This document shows, piece after piece, positions 1 through 9,314 of a DNA stretch of 64,000 bases. Source of the stretch: Paenarthrobacter nitroguajacolicus. GTDB lineage: Bacteria > Actinomycetota > Actinomycetes > Actinomycetales > Micrococcaceae. The position numbers were made by a program, and so were the translations under genes. Numbering within the stretch: the stretch's first letter is position 1; each line of letters starts with the position of its first letter. Location of the stretch: NCBI RefSeq assembly GCF_007786235.1, contig NZ_VNFK01000006.1, positions 281,091 to 345,090 of the forward strand. Reading direction: 5' to 3'. The notes beneath the pieces are model-generated. The model was not told the DNA's origin. It made no database searches and saw only the letters and a list, made by a program, of their open reading frames with translations.

Positions 1-637
1 CTTGCTCCGGGTGCGAAATTCCGCCCAGAGCTTCAGCAAGTTCCAGTGCCTTGCTGCGCATCTTCGGCCAATCTTCCACCGCGGCCCTGACGTCGCCGAG
101 GACGCGCTGCAGTCCGCTGATCAGTTGCTCGCGGGCATCCTCGCTGACGCGGTCAATTTCAACAGCGATCCACGACTCCATATGAGAGGCGTTGTCGCCG
201 TCACCGAGCAGGTGGGCGACGCTGGGCAGAGCCGCGGTATCGCCACTGGATATTCCAACGTTGGATGGAACCCTCGAGATGTTGCTCAGTTCCCCCGAAA
301 CCCGGTCACGTGCAACCACGAACAACGGGTGCATCACCAATCGGATCGCACAGTTCTGGCGAACGAGTTCCGCGTTGACAGAGTCCACAAGAAACGGCAT
401 GTCGTCAGTGACGATATAGACGACACTGCGGTCGGCTTCGGGGGTAATCTCCACGATGGCATTTCCAGGCCGCCGCGACTGGGCCACGCTCCTATGGTTC
501 GTTGCCCGCGATATCAGAAGGTCAGGCGAGTACGCACGGGAATCCTCCTCCGCGAGATGCTCATAGTAGTCACCGAAGAACCCTTCACGGACAACTGCTG
601 CATCGGACCGATCCTCCACGCTGGATCCTGACGACAT
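1..637 (-). CDS. gdh: NAD-specific glutamate dehydrogenase, large (Bac_GDH) type, N-terminal part only
   Basis: Translating the minus strand from ATG at 637 gives an uninterrupted frame that runs off the left edge, so only about 212 N-terminal residues are present. The segments TDDMPFLVDSVNAEL and HPLFVVARD match the conserved N-terminal region of the roughly 180 kDa NAD-dependent glutamate dehydrogenases. These oxidise glutamate to 2-oxoglutarate and ammonia in the cytosol. A GGAGG lies nine bases before the ATG, which supports this start. The catalytic dehydrogenase domain is outside the window. The plus-strand ORF over the same bases is a shadow. Confidence 0.88.
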   Translation of the reverse strand, partial: MSSGSSVEDRSDAAVVREGFFGDYYEHLAEEDSRAYSPDLLISRATNHRSVAQSRRPGNAIVEITPEADRSVVYIVTDDMPFLVDSVNAELVRQNCAIRLVMHPLFVVARDRVSGELSNISRVPSNVGISSGDTAALPSVAHLLGDGDNASHMESWIAVEIDRVSEDAREQLISGLQRVLGDVRAAVEDWPKMRSKALELAEALGGISHPEQ

Positions 638-695
638 CGACAAACGCCTCCATCACAATGTTAATTGCTGCGACTCTGCAGCCCACATGGCGAGC

Positions 696-2006
696 CTAGC
701 GCTTAAGGAGACGCAAAGCTCTGGTAGTTCGCCTAGAAGAATTGGCATTTCGCTGGACAGGCGCACAGACCAAATTAGCGATGGCAGTTCGAAGCGCAGA
801 ATCTGGTGCGGCTTCCAGCAGGACCGCACCTGACAGTAATGCGGCATCGCAGGCCGACGAATCGGCCGGAAGGTACGCGTCTATACCCGTTCCCGGACCG
901 TAGCGGTCCCAAGCATCCTGTAGCTGCTGACTGGGCGAATGGCCTACGGCCGACCGCTTCACCTTGTTCAGTACTACACGAGGCGACGCTTGGGGAACGG
1001 CAACCTCAAGTTCTACCAAGCCACGAACCAGCCTGGGCACACCAACGGCATCCGCCGCTCCCACAGCGAACACAACGTCCGCCATCTCCAAGCTGCGCAG
1101 TGTCGCCGCATTGCGGCGGGGAGCCATGGTGTCGAAACTCAACTCTTCGTCTGATTCGAGGCAGAAACCTGCGTCGACTACTACGACGTCGGCCACTTGC
1201 CGGGCCTTCTCCAAGACCTGAGAGAGCGCAGCCGCCCTGAGTTCGGTCCAGCGATCAGCTCGCGTTGTGCCGGTGAGTACCCGGAACGCTCCACCTTTGG
1301 TAAAGACGGGGGCAGCAACCGCCTTTAGCGCATCGGCGTCGAGCAGGCCTTGATCCGCGAGCCTGCACGCCTGGGCCAGCCCGGCGGACTCATCGAGTAG
1401 ACCTAGGGAAGCCGCCACGCTGGCCCCATAGCTGTCAGCGTCCACAAGGATCACCGACTCACCTTCGGCTGCCAATTCCGCGGCGATATTTACAGCAAGC
1501 AGGGTCCTCCCCGGAGCACCAGTAGGTCCCCAGACGGCGATGATCCGGCCTGAACCGCCGGTTTCTTCCTCCACGACTTTGGCTGCAGGCAGCAGTTGCA
1601 ATTCAGCTCCTGAATCCGCGAAACCCGCATCGCGACCGGACCCCAGCCGATTACGGTGGCCTTCCCGAGCAACTGCGTCGGAGATCTTGGCAGCAAGGTC
1701 CGCCGGATCGATTGCCGTAGCAGCGGCAACCACCCCGATTGCGTGCAAGCGCCGCTCTTCTGCGGGATCATCCGTCAAAGCTACGATGGAAACACCGACC
1801 GCCCCAAGCCGATCAACCAACGTGGTGGTGAGCTCTTCGCCTCCTTCGGCTACCACGGCCGCCATGGCGAGGCCGCTTTGGCAGGCAGCCATGAGCTCAG
1901 CAAGCTCTGAACACCTGCGGACCACGGTAACTGGGCCGTGCAGACGTTCCAGACCGCCCACTACAGCTTCCTGCGCCGGGCCAACGGTGATGACGGGAAT
2001 ACTCAT
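696..2006 (-). CDS. CpaE-like P-loop ATPase (ParA/MinD superfamily)
   Basis: About 436 residues. The N-terminal 110 or so resemble a degenerate receiver domain, as in CpaE pilus-assembly proteins. A ParA/MinD-type ATPase follows, with a deviant P-loop GPTGAPGRT at about 160-168 and the strand VILVDADSYG at about 185-194. The usual Lys of KGGVGKT is Arg here. The start was set at ATG 2006 because it forms an ATGA overlap with the stop of the SAF-domain gene upstream, so the two are translationally coupled. An upstream in-frame start would add eight residues. Known relatives localise pili or other machines at the membrane. No tad/flp pilus genes are seen nearby, so the partner is unknown. Confidence 0.75.
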   Translation of the reverse strand: MSIPVITVGPAQEAVVGGLERLHGPVTVVRRCSELAELMAACQSGLAMAAVVAEGGEELTTTLVDRLGAVGVSIVALTDDPAEERRLHAIGVVAAATAIDPADLAAKISDAVAREGHRNRLGSGRDAGFADSGAELQLLPAAKVVEEETGGSGRIIAVWGPTGAPGRTLLAVNIAAELAAEGESVILVDADSYGASVAASLGLLDESAGLAQACRLADQGLLDADALKAVAAPVFTKGGAFRVLTGTTRADRWTELRAAALSQVLEKARQVADVVVVDAGFCLESDEELSFDTMAPRRNAATLRSLEMADVVFAVGAADAVGVPRLVRGLVELEVAVPQASPRVVLNKVKRSAVGHSPSQQLQDAWDRYGPGTGIDAYLPADSSACDAALLSGAVLLEAAPDSALRTAIANLVCAPVQRNANSSRRTTRALRLLKR

Positions 2007-2647
2007 CGAACCAAGCCCGCAGGGTTCCAAACGACGGAAACTTTTGCTTTGTTGGCTTGCGCTCCAAGCATCCTGGGCATCTGTTCATCAGTCACCAGCA
2101 CCATCACCACAGTCGTTCTTGACGATCCCAGGGTCGAGGACCCCTCTGTCATCTGGGCAATTTCCGCGCCCGGGAGCAGCAGTTGCGGTTTATCAAACGA
2201 ACTGTTCGAACCCGGCATGGCGACCCAGACATCCACCCGGGCACCGGGAACAGCCTGTGCGGGAAGTTCTTCTTCCAGGGAAATGGCAACGGGCTTTCGG
2301 TTCAGCGCATCCGCCATACCCAAGTTTTCGCGGGGTACCAGCTGGTTTTTTGCCACCCTCTGGAGCGCGACTTTGCCTTCATCGAGGCCACCTTCGACGG
2401 TGAGGTAGCCGGACTCGACGTCGTCCAGGCGGACGTTGACAGCGGAAAGGTCTGCCTTGGTGACGCGCTGGCCGACCGCGATATCCTCGCGGGCTGCGTA
2501 AACCTGAGTTGTCCTATCAGCAGTCCCAACTATTGCAATGACGCCGACAATGGACACCAAAACCAGCAGAATCCCGATCAGCAGCCGCGGGTCCTTCCAT
2601 GAAGGTTTCTTCAATCTAGCGGCGGCTACGGTTGCACTCGGACCCAA
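2003..2647 (-). CDS. SAF-domain membrane protein, CpaB/RcpC-like
   Basis: 214 residues. A short cytosolic N-terminus is followed by one membrane segment (about 22-42, LLIGILLVLVSIVGVIAIVG) and an SAF/AFP-like domain (about 50-115) with the typical VGQRVTKADL and LVPRENL elements. The rest is predicted to be outside the membrane. CpaB/RcpC proteins of Flp pilus systems share this design. The start is TTG at 2647, preceded by GGGGGAGCAGG. The gene overlaps the CpaE-like ATPase gene by four bases, so the two probably form one module. Whether a pilus is involved cannot be told from this window. Confidence 0.72.
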   Translation of the reverse strand: MGPSATVAAARLKKPSWKDPRLLIGILLVLVSIVGVIAIVGTADRTTQVYAAREDIAVGQRVTKADLSAVNVRLDDVESGYLTVEGGLDEGKVALQRVAKNQLVPRENLGMADALNRKPVAISLEEELPAQAVPGARVDVWVAMPGSNSSFDKPQLLLPGAEIAQMTEGSSTLGSSRTTVVMVLVTDEQMPRMLGAQANKAKVSVVWNPAGLVR

Positions 2648-2802
2648 TTTTCCTGCTCCCCCGGTAAGAGATACGGCATGGCCAACGGACCTGCCTCCTC
2701 ATTCTTACTGGCGCTTCGGGCAGGGCAAAAGCAAGCAACTCCAAATGGGCTGAAACTGTGGATAAGTACCCCAATAAGCGGCAACGATGGCAAAATGGAC
2801 CC

Positions 2803-3024
2803 ATGCCCCGATTCCTGACACTGGCGGATGTCGCCGAACAGCTCCAAATCAATTCGCCCCAGGCTTATGCCTTGGTTCGAAGCGGTGAGTTGAAAGCCAT
2901 CCAGGTGGGCGGACGAGGGCAATGGCGCATCGAGGAGACGATGCTTGAGCAGTACATTCAGGACCGCTATGCCGAAGCCAGTCGGATGATCGAAGAGTCC
3001 AAGGCAAAGGCGAACCAGCCTTAG
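2803..3024 (+). CDS. Small excisionase/BldC-type MerR-like HTH DNA-binding protein
   Basis: 73 residues from ATG 2803. FLTLADVAEQLQINSPQAYA is the helix-turn-helix and GELKAIQVGGRGQWRI the wing, the layout of stand-alone MerR-like domains (excisionase family, BldC). There is no effector domain. The frame stays open upstream to GTG 2758, but that extension is lysine-rich and lacks the family pattern, so the shorter start is preferred. Its stop overlaps the stop of the convergent gene at 3021. Proteins of this kind bind phased direct repeats cooperatively. Three such repeats lie at 3711-3740, so local regulation is possible (inference). Confidence 0.72.
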   Translation: MPRFLTLADVAEQLQINSPQAYALVRSGELKAIQVGGRGQWRIEETMLEQYIQDRYAEASRMIEESKAKANQP

Positions 3025-3608
3025 TACCCGCCACCCTGTAGCCCCAGGCCGCCGTCTGAGCAGATGGCAGCAACCGAGCCGAACGGCACGGTCACGACTT
3101 CGGCCACGTTGCCGACCCGCCGAGCCTCGCCATTCAGCACCGCGGCCAAGTCAAAGTAATCCCGCCCCACCCTGTCGATGACGCCCCGAAGCTTATGGCC
3201 ATCTCCTGTCCGGACCGTCAAGTGAATGACCAGTTCAGCACGGTCCCTGGACAGCGCCCGCAAGGCGCTGGCGATACCGAGGGACTGCCGGGTCCGGGTC
3301 AGGGGCTTCAGTGACAGCCTCCCCAAGCCTTGGTATGAGATTACCGAAGCCAAGGGAATCAGCCATTGCCGGGCGCCCTCAGTCAGTACCAGCCATTCGC
3401 TTCCGACGTGGCCCAGTTCCCCGCGAAGCACGATGCCGTCCACCAGGAGCACTTTGATCGCCGCCCCGACGGCACCCCTGAGACGATCGCCGACCTCGAT
3501 GCCCGCAAGTTCAACCTTGGCCCGCTCGGCTATTTCGGATTCTGACGCTAAAGCACGTTCAGCAGAAAATTGTGCTTCCAAGTCATCAAAGAGAGAGTTC
3601 CATCTCAT
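3021..3608 (-). CDS. Uncharacterised protein, two LSm/SH3-like beta segments
   Basis: 195 residues, not recognised as a named family. An acidic N-terminal helix (about 1-40) is followed by two beta-rich segments with a similar rhythm: VLLVDGIVLRGELGHVGSEW (about 53-72) and, after a linker, HLTVRTGDGHKLRGVIDRVG (about 129-148). Both have the hydrophobic/Gly pattern of small barrel (LSm-like) folds. No signal peptide or membrane segment is visible, so it is probably cytosolic. It is convergent with the small HTH gene (stops overlap) and divergent from the LysM gene. Function unknown; the fold suggestion is inference from pattern only. Confidence 0.6.
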   Translation of the reverse strand: MRWNSLFDDLEAQFSAERALASESEIAERAKVELAGIEVGDRLRGAVGAAIKVLLVDGIVLRGELGHVGSEWLVLTEGARQWLIPLASVISYQGLGRLSLKPLTRTRQSLGIASALRALSRDRAELVIHLTVRTGDGHKLRGVIDRVGRDYFDLAAVLNGEARRVGNVAEVVTVPFGSVAAICSDGGLGLQGGGY

Positions 3609-3710
3609 GTGCTCAGACTAGGCTTCAGAATGGACGCGAAGCAATCAGGCGTGGCAGACATACAGGAATTGGACAAGAGGAGCCATTTATGCTCAAAATG
3701 AGACAGATGT

Positions 3711-3740
3711 ATCAAACGGCATCAAACCGCATCAAACAAT
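3711..3740. repeat. Three tandem 10-bp repeats ATCAAAC(N)3 upstream of the LysM gene
   Basis: ATCAAAC begins at 3711, 3721 and 3731, each followed by a three-base spacer, giving exact 10-bp phasing, about one DNA turn. The array ends 14 bases before the LysM gene start at 3755, so it overlaps the expected promoter/leader. It is a candidate binding site for a cooperatively binding MerR-like regulator such as the one encoded at 2803-3024. The regulator link is inference; the repeat itself is directly visible. Confidence 0.7.
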
Positions 3741-3754
3741 AGCTGGGGGCTTGA

Positions 3755-4519
3755 ATGGGACGTAACCTGCGTAGCGACGCTGCCCTGGCCGTATCAGTTC
3801 TCGGACTCGGAGTTCTCTTGGTGTTTGCAGGCAACGTCCTGCTTGGCCAATGGCTTTCGGCAGAGCGTCACAGGCAAGGCCTCTCCTTTGACCACTTAAT
3901 CGGCTTCGTGGCCAGCGCTGCGGGAACCACGATGGTTACGTGGTGGGCAATCTCCCTGGCAATTGCTTTCATCGCCTCGGTACTGCGTCGTGTCGGACAT
4001 AGCCGGACGGCCGATATCCTCTCAAAGTTCAGCCCCGCGTTCATGATGCGGCTTGTCGTGGCAGCAATGAGCCTGAACCTTCTAGGCGCCGGCATGGCAC
4101 AAGCGGCCACCTCGCCGGACCCGGGATGGCAGCCTCCCCCGGCACATTCTTTGGACCATGTCCACGCGGCGTGGAAGCGAACTTCCCTCAATACAACCGA
4201 AGCCGCTGAAGCCTCCGTTGACGGGGATGCCGAGATTCGGGAGCGTGATCCGCGCTGGAAACCCAGCTCCCCCGTGGTTGATCCCGGGCTGCTCAGCCGT
4301 CCTTCATCCCGTCAAGCGACTCCGAACGAAACCAGCGTCATCGTCAAAGCCGGCGACTCCCTTTGGTCTATCGCCTCTGCGCGGCTGGGCCCCTTCGCTA
4401 CTGATGTGGATGTCGCAGTGACCTGGCCCAAGTGGTACGAGGCCAATCGCGACACCATCGGCAGTGACCCATCAGTCCTGCTTCCGGGGCAGGTCCTACG
4501 GCCGCCTTTACCCGCCTAA
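3755..4519 (+). CDS. LysM-domain membrane protein
   Basis: 254 residues. Hydrophobic segments at about 11-31, 48-76 and 94-116 put the N-terminal part in the membrane. A charged, Pro/Ser-rich linker (about 118-190) leads to a C-terminal LysM domain, recognised by VKAGDSLWSIASARLG and the closing LLPGQVLRPP. LysM binds peptidoglycan glycan, so the domain presumably touches the wall. ATG 3755 follows a GGGGG-type ribosome site. Three 10-bp repeats sit just upstream. The next gene on the same strand is an Rv3235-like gene; this neighbourhood beside secA is typical of actinobacteria. Confidence 0.8.
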   Translation: MGRNLRSDAALAVSVLGLGVLLVFAGNVLLGQWLSAERHRQGLSFDHLIGFVASAAGTTMVTWWAISLAIAFIASVLRRVGHSRTADILSKFSPAFMMRLVVAAMSLNLLGAGMAQAATSPDPGWQPPPAHSLDHVHAAWKRTSLNTTEAAEASVDGDAEIRERDPRWKPSSPVVDPGLLSRPSSRQATPNETSVIVKAGDSLWSIASARLGPFATDVDVAVTWPKWYEANRDTIGSDPSVLLPGQVLRPPLPA

Positions 4520-4676
4520 CAGTTCAGGGCCGCTTGGTCCTCAAATTCGTTGAACGCCACCCGCTCAGGGGCGGCGTTTACGCCTCAAAGTCAATCCCAG
4601 CGTCATCCCAGCATTAGCAGCCCGAGCAAAGCGCCCCCACGCTTCAGCTCAAGTAGTGAATGCCAGAGGTATGACC

Positions 4677-5099
4677 ATGATCCTTGCCACCGCAAGCCGA
4701 CCAGCAAAGCGCCAAGCGGTAAAACGCACCATCGCCGTCTATGGTTCAAATGGGTCGGACGTCGACGTTCGGCTCGTAGCCAGAAGTATCGCGCAGGCTG
4801 CCTTGGAGGTTCTTGCCGGCACCCGCCCGGTGCAGCAGCTTTCGCGATCACTTGAACCTGATTGTTACGTGTCGCTCCAACATCGGGCGGCCCTAACCCG
4901 GAAACACGCAGCCAAGGCCCGGGGGAATGCGCAGCCGCATCGCAGCCCTATGGTTCGTTCGGTTCGGGCCTGTTCAATATCGGACACCATTTGCGAGGCC
5001 AGCATCGTCGTCGCGGAGGAACAACGGTGCCGCGCCGTGGCAATGCGGCTGGAACGTTTTGACGGAGTTTGGCGAGTGACCGCGCTGGAAATCGGTTAG
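4677..5099 (+). CDS. Rv3235-family protein (DUF6459-like)
   Basis: About 140 residues. It resembles the short Rv3235-type proteins encoded next to secA in many actinobacteria: a basic N-terminus, then alpha/beta sequence ending in RLERFDGVWRVTALEIG. There are no catalytic motifs, signal peptide or membrane segments. Three in-frame starts exist (GTG 4656, ATG 4671, ATG 4677). The last is chosen because AGAGG at 4665-4669 lies seven bases before it. The gene is convergent with secA across a strong terminator. Family function is unknown. Confidence 0.65.
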   Translation: MILATASRPAKRQAVKRTIAVYGSNGSDVDVRLVARSIAQAALEVLAGTRPVQQLSRSLEPDCYVSLQHRAALTRKHAAKARGNAQPHRSPMVRSVRACSISDTICEASIVVAEEQRCRAVAMRLERFDGVWRVTALEIG

Positions 5100-5151
5100 G
5101 CGACGTTAGCAGCGTGGCTGCGGCTGGAATAGGGAATGGCTCGAAGAGCAA

Positions 5152-5183
5152 GCGAACCCCGGACGGTGACGTCCGGGGTTCGC
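5152..5183. terminator. Stem-loop terminator between Rv3235-like gene and secA
   Basis: GCGAACCCCGGAC pairs perfectly with GTCCGGGGTTCGC across the six-base loop GGTGAC, followed on the plus side by the T-rich CCTTCTTC. It lies between two convergent genes and can serve both. Confidence 0.8.
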
Positions 5184-5214
5184 CCTTCTTCAATGTTCGT
5201 GCTGCGGTAACGGA

Positions 5215-7956
5215 TCAGCGCCGTTTTTTCTTTGCCTGCTTGCGCTGGTCCTGGTTTGCAGCCTTGGCGGGGTTCCCGGACCGGCCGGAAGCGCGACCCT
5301 CGATGCGCGTCTGGGTGGCCCCGTCTTCTCCAGGTGCCGTGTACTGCAACTGTGCCGGCCTCTCCGGCGCTTGCAGGCCGGCGGCCCGGATCTGGGGATC
5401 ATGGTGTTCTGTGTGCGCGCCCGCGGCAGAATCGTCGGCCACCACCACGTCTTCAGCAGGCGTCACCTCAACTTCAAGGTTGTACAGGAAACCGATGCTC
5501 TCCTCACGGATAGCTTCCATCATGCTTTGGAACATCACGAAGCCCTCGCGCTGATATTCCACCAGCGGATCTCGTTGCGCCATGGCACGGAGACCAATTC
5601 CCTCTTTGAGGTAGTCCATCTCGTAGAGGTGTTCCTGCCACTTGCGCCCGAGGACAGACAGAACAACACGGCGCTCGAGTTCTCGCATGCTTTCAGAACC
5701 AATGGCTTCTTCGCGGGCCTGGTACACAAGCCGCGCATCGGAGAGAATCTCATCCTTCAGGAATTCTGCCGTGACCTTGGACTTGCCACCCGCTTCCTCG
5801 ATGATGTCCTCGGCCGTGACCGTAGCCGGGTACAACGTCTTCAGGTTGGCCCACAACTGGTTGAAGTCCCAGTCGTCACCCGTTCCCTCAGCTGTTGCTG
5901 CCTCAATCAGGGCGTTGATGGTGTCTTCCAGGAAATACTGGACTTTCTCGTGGAGGTCATCGCCCTCAAGAATCCGGCGACGGTCTCCGTAAATGGCTTC
6001 ACGCTGACGGTTCAGGACGTCATCGTACTTCAGGACGTTCTTGCGCTGTTCGGCGTTGCGACCCTCCACCTGGCCTTGCGCCGATGCAATGGCGCGTGAG
6101 ACAAGCTTTGACTCAAGTGCAACGTCATCCGGCACGGAACTGTTCATCAGGCGCTCCGCTGCCCCGGAATTGAACAACCTCATGAGGTCGTCGGTCAGTG
6201 AAAGATAGAAGCGGGATTCGCCCGGGTCGCCTTGACGCCCCGACCGACCGCGCAACTGATTGTCGATGCGGCGCGATTCATGGCGCTCGGTACCGAGCAC
6301 GTAGAGGCCGCCGAGGTTCAGGACCTCTTCGTGTTCATCCTTGACCGCTTGCTTTGCCGCGGCCAGTGCCTCGGGCCAAGCGGCTTCGTATTCTTCAGAG
6401 TTCTCCTCGGGATCCAGCCCGCGCTTGGCCAGTTCGGCGATCGCCGTGAATTCGGCGTTGCCGCCCAGCATGATGTCCGTACCGCGGCCGGCCATGTTGG
6501 TTGCGACAGTCACCGCACCCTTCCGCCCTGCCTGTGCCACGATGGATGCTTCGCGTGCGTGGTTCTTCGCGTTCAGGACCTCGTGACGGATGCCTTCCTT
6601 GGCCAAAAGCTTGGACAAGTACTCACTCTTTTCAACGCTCGTGGTACCGACCAGAACTGGCTGACCATTTTCATGGCGCTCAGCGATGTCCGTGACAACG
6701 GCGTCGAACTTCACTACCTCGTTCTTATAGACGAGGTCAGACTGGTCGATGCGCTGCATGTCACGGTTGGTCGGAATAGGAACCACACCGAGCTTATAAG
6801 TGCTCATGAACTCTGCGGCTTCGGTCTCAGCGGTACCGGTCATGCCGGCAAGCTTCGAGTACATGCGGAAGTAGTTCTGCAAAGTCACGGTGGCGAGAGT
6901 CTGGTTCTCAGCCTTGATCTCGACATTTTCCTTGGCCTCAATGGCTTGGTGCATGCCTTCGTTGTAGCGGCGTCCGGCCAGGATACGACCAGTGTGCTCG
7001 TCTACGATAAGGACTTCGCCGTCCAGGATGACGTAGTCCTTGTCCCGCTTGAACAGTTCCTTTGCCTTGATTGCGTTGTTGAGGAATCCAATCAGCGGAG
7101 TGTTGGCAGATTCGTAAAGGTTTTGAATACCCAGGTAGTCCTCCACCTTTTCAATGCCGGCTTCAAGCACTCCCACGGTTCGCTTTTTCTCGTCAACCTC
7201 ATAGTCGACCTCAGGCTGCAGGCGAAGGACGACCTTGGCGAACTCGCTGTACCAGCGGTTCGTGTCGCCTTGGGCCGGGCCGGAAATGATCAGCGGGGTT
7301 CGCGCTTCATCGATCAGGATGGAGTCGACCTCATCCACGATAGCGAAATTGTGGCCGCGCTGAACGAGTTCGCCCGCATCCCATGCCATGTTGTCCCGCA
7401 GGTAATCGAAGCCGAATTCGTTGTTGGTTCCGTAGGTGATGTCGGCTGCGTACTGCTGCCTGCGCACTGTGGGGTCCTGGTTGGACAGGATGCAGCCACT
7501 GGTGAGGCCGAGGAAACGGTAGACGCGGCCCATGAGCTCTGACTGATACTCGGCAAGGTAGTCGTTAACCGTGACGACGTGAACACCCTTGCCCGTGAGG
7601 GCGTTGAGATAGGCCGGCGCTGTGGCGACGAGGGTCTTGCCTTCACCCGTTTTCATTTCCGCGATGTTGCCGAGGTGGAGTGCGGCTCCGCCCATGAGCT
7701 GGACATCAAAGTGACGCATGCCCAAAGTACGTGAGGACGCCTCCCGCACGGCAGCGAAAGCCTCAGGAAGAAGGGCGTCCAGGGTTTCGCCGTCCTGGTG
7801 GCGGGACCGAAGCCGGTCCGTTTCCTCGCGGAGTTCGGCATCCGAGAACGACTTGAAGGAGTCTTCCAGGGCATTGATGGAATCGGCATAGTTCCGCAGT
7901 TGCTTGAGTGTCTTTTTGTCACCCGTGCGGAGAAGTTTTTCGATTAGTGATGCCAC
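5215..7956 (-). CDS. secA: Preprotein translocase ATPase SecA (SecA1)
   Basis: 913 residues, the usual SecA1 length. This ATPase drives preproteins through SecYEG at the inner face of the membrane. Visible motifs are Walker A MKTGEGKT (about 101-108), the DEAD-type [15 protein letters not shown], the crosslinking region, [13 protein letters not shown] and the C-terminal ATPase motif [12 protein letters not shown]. The C-terminus is Lys/Arg-rich (KQAKKKRR) and lacks the zinc-binding CxC...CH motif found in many SecA proteins, as is common in actinobacteria. The start is GTG 7956 with GGGAG nine bases upstream. Confidence 0.97.
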   Translation of the reverse strand: MASLIEKLLRTGDKKTLKQLRNYADSINALEDSFKSFSDAELREETDRLRSRHQDGETLDALLPEAFAAVREASSRTLGMRHFDVQLMGGAALHLGNIAEMKTGEGKTLVATAPAYLNALTGKGVHVVTVNDYLAEYQSELMGRVYRFLGLTSGCILSNQDPTVRRQQYAADITYGTNNEFGFDYLRDNMAWDAGELVQRGHNFAIVDEVDSILIDEARTPLIISGPAQGDTNRWYSEFAKVVLRLQPEVDYEVDEKKRTVGVLEAGIEKVEDYLGIQNLYESANTPLIGFLNNAIKAKELFKRDKDYVILDGEVLIVDEHTGRILAGRRYNEGMHQAIEAKENVEIKAENQTLATVTLQNYFRMYSKLAGMTGTAETEAAEFMSTYKLGVVPIPTNRDMQRIDQSDLVYKNEVVKFDAVVTDIAERHENGQPVLVGTTSVEKSEYLSKLLAKEGIRHEVLNAKNHAREASIVAQAGRKGAVTVATNMAGRGTDIMLGGNAEFTAIAELAKRGLDPEENSEEYEAAWPEALAAAKQAVKDEHEEVLNLGGLYVLGTERHESRRIDNQLRGRSGRQGDPGESRFYLSLTDDLMRLFNSGAAERLMNSSVPDDVALESKLVSRAIASAQGQVEGRNAEQRKNVLKYDDVLNRQREAIYGDRRRILEGDDLHEKVQYFLEDTINALIEAATAEGTGDDWDFNQLWANLKTLYPATVTAEDIIEEAGGKSKVTAEFLKDEILSDARLVYQAREEAIGSESMRELERRVVLSVLGRKWQEHLYEMDYLKEGIGLRAMAQRDPLVEYQREGFVMFQSMMEAIREESIGFLYNLEVEVTPAEDVVVADDSAAGAHTEHHDPQIRAAGLQAPERPAQLQYTAPGEDGATQTRIEGRASGRSGNPAKAANQDQRKQAKKKRR

Positions 7957-7998
7957 GTGAAATTGCTCCCAGTCTCATGCTGCCGAATTCTGGCTGTT

Positions 7999-9285
7999 TC
8001 AGTCTACGGGAGAGACTAACGCCACGTGGCCGTGTTCACCTCTGAGCGGACTGACCAATTCCACGTGGGCGGCCGGGCGGCCAGATCGAATGGAGATCGC
8101 TTCGGAGAGTGCTTCGGCGAGGTCGCCCACGGGCCACACCGCGACCTCCTGCAGGCCGAGCCACTCTGCCATGAGCTCAAGTTCAGCGGCAAGCTCGACG
8201 GCGGTATCCACCGGCGCGTCCACCTCGCCGTACGCCGAGCGCACCAGCAGCTTTCCCGCCAGCCGGTCTGCCTTCAGGTCCACCCTCGCAACGATGGACT
8301 CCCTCAGCAGGAACGGCAGAACGTAGTAGCCGAATCGACGCTTGGCGGCAGGAGTGTAAATCTCAATGCGGTAATGGAACCCAAACAACTCTTCCAAGCG
8401 CCTCCGCTCAAAGACCAAGGAATCAAAGGGGCTTAAAAGCGCCCGACCTTCGGCTCTTCGTGGCAGCTTGGCGTTGACATGTCTGAAGACGTCCCGTTCC
8501 CATCCGCGCACTGAAACCGGTTCGAGACGGCCTGCCCGGACAAGACGGTCGACTGACTCCGATCCGGCTTTAAGTGGCGTCCGGAAGTAGTCCGAAAAGC
8601 ACCGGACCGTCCCAATGCCGTGAGCTTGAGCGGCTGCGTCGATCAGACGGTCAAGGGACGCTTCAGCATCGACCTCTACCGGCGTCGCTGGGACAACCCT
8701 GGAGGTCAACGTGTACTTGCGTTCGAATTGCGGTGTCCTCGACGCGGCAGAAACCCTGCCTTCTTCGAAGAGGTGCTCCAGTACGCGCTTGACGATGTTC
8801 CAGTTCCAACCCCAGTTGTCACTCTCGGCTTGGCCGTCATGGCCAAGCTTGGCAGTAACTTCCGACGCCGTCATCGGGCGCCCGGTTGTGAGGGTCGCCA
8901 GGATGCGATCTTCCATGTCAAGGCGTTCCGCTGGGTCAAGGTGGTGGGCTCCAACCCACGCCCGTCTTTGCCATTGCAACAGATCCTGGAACAGCTCAGG
9001 GCGGATGAAACTTGCTTCGTGCGCCCAGTACTCCATCATTTTGCGTGGTTTTCGGCCCGCCATTGTCTGGAGGATTTGGGGATCGTAATTGCCCAGCCGG
9101 GAAAAGAATGGAAGGTAGTGGCTCCGTGCCACCACGTTAACCGAATCGATCTGGACAAGCTGGAGTCGGGCAAAGGTCCGGCCCACCACCCGTGGAGTCA
9201 CGGGACCGGTGGGCCGGACCTTTGCCAATCCTTGAGCTGCCAATGCGATCCGCCGTGCCTGTGAGAGGCTCAGCGAAGCGGTCAT
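7999..9285 (-). CDS. Winged-helix DNA-binding protein, YcaQ/AlkX-like crosslink DNA glycosylase family
   Basis: 428 residues. The N-terminus SLSQARRIALAAQGL and LQLVQIDSVNVVARSHYLPFFSRLG match the HTH_42/YcaQ family. Characterised members are DNA glycosylases that unhook interstrand crosslinks or remove bulky alkylated bases. Later conserved parts include EYWAHEASFI, LLSPFDSLVFERRR and YYVLPFL. ATG 9285 follows AAGGGA at good spacing. It reads the same way as secA and hpf but has its own gaps on both sides, so an operon is not clear. The repair role is inferred from the family. Confidence 0.85.
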   Translation of the reverse strand: MTASLSLSQARRIALAAQGLAKVRPTGPVTPRVVGRTFARLQLVQIDSVNVVARSHYLPFFSRLGNYDPQILQTMAGRKPRKMMEYWAHEASFIRPELFQDLLQWQRRAWVGAHHLDPAERLDMEDRILATLTTGRPMTASEVTAKLGHDGQAESDNWGWNWNIVKRVLEHLFEEGRVSAASRTPQFERKYTLTSRVVPATPVEVDAEASLDRLIDAAAQAHGIGTVRCFSDYFRTPLKAGSESVDRLVRAGRLEPVSVRGWERDVFRHVNAKLPRRAEGRALLSPFDSLVFERRRLEELFGFHYRIEIYTPAAKRRFGYYVLPFLLRESIVARVDLKADRLAGKLLVRSAYGEVDAPVDTAVELAAELELMAEWLGLQEVAVWPVGDLAEALSEAISIRSGRPAAHVELVSPLRGEHGHVALVSPVD

Positions 9286-9314
9286 TGAAGTCCCTTCATG
9301 CAGGAAATGAGGCC

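Noticed and set aside
2..631. Long open plus-strand frame at the left edge
   Set aside because: It is antisense to a clear NAD-glutamate dehydrogenase N-terminus on the minus strand; its own translation is Arg/His-rich with no family pattern.
6232..7542. 436-codon plus-strand frame inside secA
   Set aside because: Shadow of a highly conserved gene in GC-rich DNA; no recognisable protein and no ribosome site.
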